From Halichondria panicea (taxonomy: Eukaryota; Porifera; Demospongiae; Suberitida; Halichondriidae), in the NCBI RefSeq assembly GCF_963675165.1, contig NC_087393.1, positions 4,283,502 through 4,347,501 on the forward strand: a stretch of DNA of 64,000 nucleotides, written 5' to 3'. Positions 53,101 to 62,100 of this stretch are shown in pieces. How positions within the stretch are numbered: position 1 is the stretch's first letter; every line of letters begins with the position of its first letter. Position numbers and translations under genes: made by a program. The notes below the pieces were generated by a model. That model did not search any database, was not told the origin of the DNA, and saw nothing but the letters and a program-made list of their open reading frames with translations.

Positions 53101-56100
53101 CCAGATATTTAGAACAAATGTAAAAGAAGTACCAGAGTGTCCGCTGTATTAGAACAACGAAAATTGCCCAAAAAAGTGTATGGGGTAAAAAGTGTTGAAG
53201 ATATACGGTAGATTGAATCCCCTGATTATATAATACACGTAAAAGGTATCCTTGTTTCAGAGAGTCCATATTTTGGGGGTTCCGTACAATGTTACACTTA
53301 AAGTACTATGATTCCTTTCAATGTGTTGAGCACTAGTTGGGCGGAGCCCGACCGTCCCTGACGGGAGGTAGGGTTTCAAGCTTATCTGGGATTTGTCTTT
53401 GCTGCAACTATAGTGCAGCTCAATCAGATTGCAGCATTTCTAATGTGGTCAGTGTCACGGCTGGTTGACTTTAGAATAATAATATTCATAGCTTATTCAT
53501 AGCTGCTATCACATCCAGCAAGACAAATCCAAATCCTGACATAGGCTTGAAACCCGACCAACTAGCAGTGCACCAGAGAGAGCCTAGGTGAATGTATAAT
53601 AATTTATGCTAACACAAATTCATAAAAACGAGGAATAGAATAGAACTGGTTGCTATAGAACTCTGAGCACTGGTTCTAATCATGAAGCCACAGAAGGAAA
53701 TAAATTAAATTGGTGAATATAATAAACTACAAGCAACTGGCACACAACATTATTCAGCCAATTATGCTGTTTAAAACTATACTACCTATAGGGATTGGAA
53801 GTTATTGTTTCTCTCACATAGCTATTTTAGATTTTGGAAGTTAATGTCTCACACAACAATCTTGGGTTTTGGTACAGCCAGAGGACGTACAAATGCAAAG
53901 ACAATCCATAGAATGATCCTGACAATGAACAGCACTATGCACAACACCAGCAACACGAGAGTAAAGATTGGATTTCGATTGTCCTCTTCTACTCCCCAAT
54001 GTGCTGACACTGCACCAGTAAAAGCCCATATGAATAACGGATACACGACGAACACAAATCGTGCGAATCTATCCAAAATCGTATTCTCCAGAATAAAATA
54101 GACAATGATGACCACAAGAAGAATGGACAGGCCAACAGTACTAGCCGTGGTAGCATCAACACCACCATAGTAAACCAGAAGAATGATAAAGTTTATTTGA
54201 GTAGCTACAGTAAGCCAAGAAGCATATATAGCTATACTGTTCAACACAATAATTCGACTGAGGTATAGATCGATTTTGAACTTCTTTGTAGAGGAGAGAG
54301 CAGGTGTTTCTCTGTATAGATGAATGGCCTGTGCAATCACAGTGGCGTATAGAGATATGCCACACAGAACTATCAATCCAAAGGCAACTTGAGCGTACAA
54401 ATTACCCCATAAGTAGACCCATGTGATAGTACAAAGGTTTGCAAATCCATAAAAGATGTAAGTAACAAACGAGATTGCCCGTGGTGTTGCAGGTCTGAAG
54501 ACAAAAGACCAACCATAGACAATCCAGAGGACTTGAGCGGTGTATATGACTCCCCATACAGCAAATGTCCATGCAGCAGGAGTGATTTGTGTGTAGTAGA
54601 TATCAGAAACGTCTCCTGTTCCATTCCTGAATCCAGCCCCTTCAACATTGGAGAGTATGCTTGTAAGAAATGTGACTCCCAAGATGATTGTAGTCAGTAG
54701 TAGAAAGATGAATTCCAGCACTCTGTAGGTCAGGGTTGGCCTATATGGAGAAACTTTCTCACTCTCCATAATAGCTTTACTGTGAGCTGGTGGCTGTGAC
54801 ACTTGTCTGATTTGTACTAGAATGTGGCATGTATAGCAATTGGGTACATTCCATGTGGTGATGAATGTCATGGGATGTCATGATATGCATGCACTTCTCT
54901 TTGTTGATTATGTAATTTAGATTCAGTCTATCAGTTATATAATTTCTTTACCCCATCTCCAATTACAGTGTTTCCTAGCAACATGACCTTTTGTGCCTGT
55001 AAGACACCTTGTACAGCCATCAATTGGTGTTGTTAGGCTTGCTAGTGTTATACTTTGTACCATCAATTGGGTTGTTATAGGCTTATACATGTCAGCGTAA
55101 TTGGATCCTCTGTAATATACATATTGGGAAGATGTATCCTAGCTGTGGTAATAATATATACCCCTGAATATGTAACATGTAAGAGGTGTCCTTGTTTCAG
55201 AGAGTCCACATTATGGTGATTCCATGCAATGTTACACGTATTAAAGTACTATTATTTATTTCTTAAATTTCCAATGTATGTACGTGTTGATACCATAGGA
55301 GTCCAGATGAATAATTTATGCTAACACAAATTCAGAAATAGAACAAAAATAGAACTGGTATACGTTGCTATGCTATTGGAACTCTGAGCACTGAGCACTG
55401 ATTCAATATGTTCTAATCATGAAGTCACAGGAGGAAGATTGAGACCAAATATAAACTACAGCAAGCACTGGCACATAGAACACAATTATGTATTCAGCCT
55501 ACTACATATGTTTCTCTCACATAGCTATCTTAGATTTTGGAAGTTAGTTAATGTCTCACACAACAATCTTAGGTTTTGGGACAACCAGAGGACGTACAAA
55601 TGCAAAGACAATCCATAGAATGATCCTGACAATGAACAGCACTATGCACAACACCAGCAACACGAGAGTAAAGATCGGGTTTTGATTGTCCTTTTCCACT
55701 CCCCAATGTGCTGACACTATACCAGTGAAAGCCCATATGAGTAACGGGTACACGACGAACACAAATCGTGCGAATCTGTCCAAAATCGTGTTCTCTAGAA
55801 TAAAATAGATGATGATGACAACGAGGAGAATCGACAAGCCAACAGTACCAGCTGTAGTAGGATCAACACCACCATAGTTAACCAGAACAATGACAAAGTT
55901 CAGTTGAGTAGCTGCAGTAAGCCAAGAAGCATATATAGCTACGCTGTTCAGAACAATAATCCGAGTGAGGTACAAATCGATCTTGAACTTCTTTGTAGAG
56001 GAGAGAGCAGGTGTTTCTCTGTAGAGGTGAATGGCCTGTGCAATCACAGTGGCGTATAGAGATATACCACACAGAGCTATAAAGGCAAAGGCAACTTGAG

Positions 56101-59100
56101 GGTACAAATTACCCCATGTGTAGGTCCATACAATACTACAAAGATTTGCAAATCCATAAAATATGTAGGTAACAAACGAGATTGCCCGCGGTGTTGCAGG
56201 TCTGAAGACAAAAGACCAACCATAGACAATCCAGATGACTTGGGCGGTATATATGACTCCCCATACAGCAAATGTCCATGCAGCAGGACCGATCTGTGTG
56301 TTGTAGCTATCAGAAACCTCTCCTGTTATATTCATGAATCCAGCCCCTTCAATATTAGAGAGTAGGCCTGTAAGAAGTGTGAGCCCCAGGATGATTGTAG
56401 TCAGTAGTAGAAAGATGAATTCCAGCACTCTGTAGGTCAGGGTCGGCCTATATGGAGAAACCTTCACACTCTCCATAATATAGCTTTCTTTGTGAACAGG
56501 TGGCTAGTTGTTTCTGTGACACTTAATTGTCTGATTGTGCTATAATGGTGAGAATGTGTAAGCCTATATCAGTCATTGGGTGTGGTCCACTGAGCATGGG
56601 CTTCTTTTTGTTGATTATGTAATTTTTGTCAACTTTGAATCAAATTAAAAAGCACTGAGATAGTTGCAAATTAAAAATATGCTGACATGTATATAAACAC
56701 ACAAGTAAGCCTAACAACCCAATGATGGCTGTACAAAGTGTCTTTATACAGCACAAAAGGTGTTGCTATAGGAAACACTGAAATTGGACATGCATGCAAC
56801 TGCCGAGGTCACTGATAGTTATATAATAATGATATTCACACCCAGAGGAGGTACGACACAAGTACCTCGATTAGGCTTGGCCACGTGCAAAATTTAACGT
56901 TAAGTTATTGTTGCATATGACTAATTAACTCAATTTTTAGCCTAATCAAGGTAGGCTCGTGTCGGACCTCCTCTGAGTCACACCACTAAGCTACAAAGCT
57001 TATAGTTAGAACTCTATACTTGTCACGGTATTGTGATTAATGGCTGTTATTGTGTGATATTCAACCTATTAGGGAAAAGATGTGTCCTGTGGCAATATTA
57101 TTATTATGTTCTAATTTATCGGACAGCAAAAAATGCTTATTTTGGAAATTGTCCGGGTATAATTGGAACAGATCTTTATAGAGCACTGAAGTGTCCAGAA
57201 TAATAACGACTGAATAGTTGCACTAGCTATATGAAACTAATCCTCAAAGCTATATATCTTGCTGGCTATATTAAAAGCTACTTTATCTCAAGTTTTCAAG
57301 GTATGTCCAGATATTTAGAACAAATGTAAAAGAAGTACCAGAGTGTCCGCTGTATTAGAACAACGAAAATTGCCCAAAAAAGTGTATGGGGTAAAATTGT
57401 TGAAGATATACGGTAGATTGAATCCCCTGATTATATAATACATGTAAAAGGTGTCCTTGTTTCAGAGAGTCCATATTTTGGGGGTTCCATACAATGTTAC
57501 ACTTAAAGTACTATGATTCCTTTCAATGTGTTGAGCACTAGTTGGGCAGAGCCCGACCGTCCCTGACGGGAGGTAGGGTTTCAAGCTTATCTGGGATTTG
57601 TCTTTGCTGCAACTATAGTTGCAGCTCAATCAGATTGCAGCATTTCTAATGTGGTCAGTGTCACGGCTGGTTGCACAACCGCAAGCAAGGTAAAGTTATA
57701 GTAAAATTGGTTAACACCCACTTTATAATAATAATATTCATAGCTTATTCATAGCTGCTATCACATCCAGCAAGACAAATCCAAATCCTGACATAGGCTT
57801 GAAACCCGACCAACTAGCAGTGCACCAGAGAGAGCCTAGGTGAATGTATAATAATTTATGCTAACATAAATTCATAAAAACGAGGAATAGAATAGAACTG
57901 GTTGCTATAGAACTCTGAGCACTGGTTCTAATCATGAAGCCACAGAAGGAAATTAATTAAATTATAATAAACTACAAGCAACTGACACACAACATTATTC
58001 AGCCAATTATGCTGTTTACTACCTAGGGATTGGAAGTTATTGTTTCTCTCACATAGCTATCTTAGATTTTGGAAGTTAATGTCTCACACAACAATCTTAG
58101 GTTTTGGTACAGCCAGAGGACGTACAAATGCAAAGACAATCCATAGAATGATCCTGACAATGAACAGCACTATGCACAATACCAGCAACACGAGAGTAAA
58201 GATTGGATTTCGATTGTCCTCTTCTACTCCCCAATGTGCTGACACTGCACCAGTAAAAGCCCATATGAATAACGGATACACGATGAACACAAATCGTGCG
58301 AATCTATCCAAAATTGTATTCTCCAGAATAAAATAGACAATGATGACCACAAGGAGAATGGACAGGCCAACAGTACCAGCCGTGATAGCATCAACACCAC
58401 CATAGTAAACAAGAAGAATGACAAAGTTTATTTGAGTAGCTACAGTAAGCCAAGAAGCATATATAGCTATACTGTTCAACACAATAATTCGACTGAGGTA
58501 TAGATCGATCTTGAACTTCTTTGTAGAGGAGAGAGCAGGTGTTTCTCTGTATAGATGAATGGCCTGTGCAACCAGAGTGGCGTATAGAGATATTCCACAC
58601 AGAACTATCAATCCAAAGGCAACTTGAGCGTACAAATTACCCCATAAGTAGACCCATGTGATAGTACAAAGGTTTGCAAATCCATAAAAGATGTAAGTAA
58701 CAAATGAGATTGCCCGTGGTGTTGCAGGTCTGAAGACAAAAGACCAACCATAGACAATCCAGAGGACTTGAGCGGTATATATGACTCCCCATACAGCAAA
58801 TGTCCATGCAGCAGGAGTGATTTGTGTGTAGTAGATATCAGAAACCTCTCCTGTTCCATTCCTGAATCCAGCCCCTTCAACATTGGAGAGTATGCTTGTA
58901 AGAAATGTGACTCCCAAGATAATTGTAGTCAGTAGTAGAAAGATAAATTCCAGCACTCTGTAGGTCATGGTCGGCCTATACGGAGAAACTTTCTCACTCT
59001 CCATAATATAGCTTTCTCTATGAACAGGTGGCTAGCTATTTCTGTTGTCTGATTGTGCTATAAGACCAAGCAAAGTCAATTTGTAGTTTCTCAAGCTATT

Positions 59101-62100
59101 ATTTGTAAAATAGCAAGCCATTGAGGCATTTGTTATGATATTCATAGAATTTTAATTGAAAACACACCCCTAACTTCCTCAATAAGCGGAAGTGCATAAT
59201 TTTCACTAATTAATTTTAGTCATAATTATATTCATGACCAAAAATCCATAAAAATGTATCCTTTTCTTTTCTTTTAGTGCCTTTAATTTGAGGTCACGTG
59301 ATATTTATGTAAAGCTGCCAATTTCCAAGCGTGAGGGCCTAAGAAACTACAAATTGACTTTGCATGGCCTACAGAGTTTTTCAGGTTGCTTGCAAAAGTT
59401 GAATTGTGGAAATTTGACTCACGTGATGTTTCGCTCACGTGCCTTAGCCTTATAAGTCAAAATTAAAGTGGGCGGGGGAGTACAGGCATTGTGACCAGCT
59501 AGCCTCCTTCACAAGGCCTCAAAAAGGAGGCCTGCTACTGACTGTTTGCGCATGCGCAAAATTATATCCCCGTAATGTTTCCATTAAACTGATATTTTAC
59601 CCGAAAAATATCCTGAATAACATATACACACAAAGAACACTACATACACAGAGCTATATAGCTAGCTAGCTAGAGACAGAGCTGTACGTTCGGTTACAGC
59701 ATGCTATTTCTTCTGATAGAGTCTACATGTAGACTTTCACCAAGGTTAGTGTCAGATGGGCGTGGCCTGTCCATATAGGCTATTGTCAGCCTTCCCTCCA
59801 TTCAGACGATTGCCATCCACACTGTTGCAGGCTGTGAGTTCTTTGTTAACATAGCAGGCTAAGGGTAGCTATTAGAATGCTATCACACGGGCTAGAAACC
59901 TTCTTCTCCACTTTCTTCAATCCACTTCCGTTGTGACGTCATGGTTTTACTGAGCATTATACAATGATATCCTGAGTCCCCAGTTTCTGGGGATTATGTG
60001 GCGCATGCGCAAACAGTCGATACCAGGCCCTCTCTTCGAGGAAGAGCGGCCTGGGATCGAGGCTATGTGACCAGCTAGCTAGCTGAACAACACACATTCA
60101 AAGCTTTGTACTAGACTTTAAGTTGCTAAACCCTCAGAGAAGAAGTGAGTGGGATCTTAGATCTGTAGTGTAGTATTACTTGCTGGAGAGCATAATTCTC
60201 CAGCATACATACAATTCTTTAATGCTGGAGAAATCCTATATGCTCTCCAACAAAATTTAATATATGCTGCAATCCTGTAGGCTGGCTCCCAATTCTTCTG
60301 TTTTACTGCTGAGTTGAGTCTTTTCATCTTTAAAAAGTCTAGACGAACCTGTATGATTTTGACAAAACATACTGCACAGCATTACAGTGTCAGATTATCA
60401 CTCTTCATTTGTATAAACACTCTAAAATTGTGCTGTTTTTTGCTATTATTTCTCCCCCACCCACTCTTATAAGCTAATTAAGGCTAAGGCACGTGAGCAA
60501 AACATCACTTGAGTTAAATTTCCACAATTAATCGTTGCAAGCAACCTGAAAAACTCTGTAATAGTAAGAATGTATTGGGTATACATTCCAGGTGATGTCC
60601 ACTGATGCATGGGCTTCTTTCTTTTTGTTGATTATGTAATTTTTATACTAGCAGTTCATGCAGTTCCTAATTTTCTATAGCAACACGACCTTTTGTAAAA
60701 CACTTTGTATAACCATCAATTGGGTTGTTAAGCTTGCTTGTGTGCTTATACATGTCAGCAAAATTGAAATTTGCACCATCTCTAATACTATTGGGAAGAA
60801 GATGTGTCCTGTGGCATAGATTGAATCCCCTGATTATACACATAAGAGGTGTCCTTTTTTAAGAGAGTCCATGTTTTGTGGGTTCTACGCAATGTTTCAC
60901 TATGATTCCTTTCTTAACTCTCCAATGTATTGAAGTGCACAAGAGAGAACCTAGATGAATGTATAATCATTTATGCTAACACAACTTCATAAAAATGATA
61001 TTAATAACTGGTTGCTATAGAACTCTGAGCACTGATTTCAATGTTCTATTCATGACTACAAGTACTGGCACACAGAACACAATTATATGCATAACTACAT
61101 TGTTTCTCTCACATAGCTATCTTAGATTTTGGAAGTTAATGTCTCACACAACAATCTTAGGTTTTGGGACAGCCAGAGGACGTACAAATGCAAAGACAAT
61201 CCATAGAATGATCCTGACAATGAACAGCACTATGCATAACACCAACAACACGACAGTAAAGATTGGGTTTCGATTGTCCTCTTCCACTCCCCAATGTGCT
61301 GATACTATACCAGAGAAAGCCCATATGAATAACGGGTACACGACAAACACAAATCGTGCGAATCTGTCCAAAATCGTGTTCTCTAGAATAAAATAGACGA
61401 TGATGACCACAAGAAGAATGGACAGGCCAACAGTACCAGCCGTGGTAGCATCAACACCACCATAGTAGATAAGAAGAATGACGAAGTTCAGTTGAGTAGC
61501 TGCAGTAAGCCAACAAGCATATATAGCTACGCTGTTCAAAACAATAATTCGACTGAGGTACAAATCAATCTTGAACTTCTTTGTAGAGGAGAGAGCAGGT
61601 GTTTCCCTGTAGAGGTGAATGGCCTGTGCAATCACAGTGGCATATAGAAGTATGCCAAACAGGGCTATAAATCCAAAGGCAACTTGAGCATACAAATTAC
61701 CCCATAAGTAGATCCATGTGATATTACAAAGGTTTGCAAATCCATAAAAGATGTAAGTAACAAACGAGATTGCCCGTGGTGTTGCAGGTCTGAAGACAAA
61801 AGACCAACCATAGACAATCCAGAGGACTTGAGCGGTATATATGACTCCCCATACAGCAAATGTCCATCCAGCAGGAGTGATTTGTGTGTAGAAGATATCA
61901 GAGATTTCTTGCGTTCCATTTCTGAATCCAGCCCCTTCAACATTGGAGAGTATGTTTGTAAGAAATGTGACTCCCAGGATGATTGTAGTCAGTAGTAGAA
62001 AGATGAATTCCAGCACTCTGTAGGTCAGAGTCGGCCTATATGGAGAAACCTTCTCACTCTCCATAATGTTAGTAGCTTTCTTTGTGAACAGGTGGCTAGT

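Larger units (their letters stand above)
52258..53848. other. Spacer E-F with two MITEs
   Basis: It is nearly identical to 56,477-58,083, apart from small indels. No gene seen. It contains the elements at 52624-52757 and 53334-53574 described separately. Confidence 0.65.
56477..58083. other. Spacer G-H, second copy of the E-F spacer
   Basis: It carries the same two MITEs (56843-56975 and 57539-57816) and small indels relative to block 1, including an extra segment near 57,673-57,725. No gene seen. Confidence 0.65.
59005..61143. other. Spacer H-I, filled mainly by nested inverted-repeat elements
   Basis: No gene seen. It holds the foldback at about 59066-59368 and the nested elements 59372-60558 and 59500-60065. 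It also holds a stretch (about 60,590-61,140) resembling the upstream and downstream flanks of the other array genes. Confidence 0.6.

Noticed and set aside
54373..58883. Repeated 91-aa same-strand alternate frame (MLKGLDSG...)
   Set aside because: Shadow of the main frame in copies D, F, H and I; its residues follow the conserved main codons.
53805..61396. Recurrent opposite-strand open frames (about 98 aa, e.g. 53805-54101, 58040-58336, 60995-61396) over the TspO-like genes
   Set aside because: They recur only because the genes are duplicates. The frames lie antisense to the strongly conserved membrane-protein frame and have no independent features.
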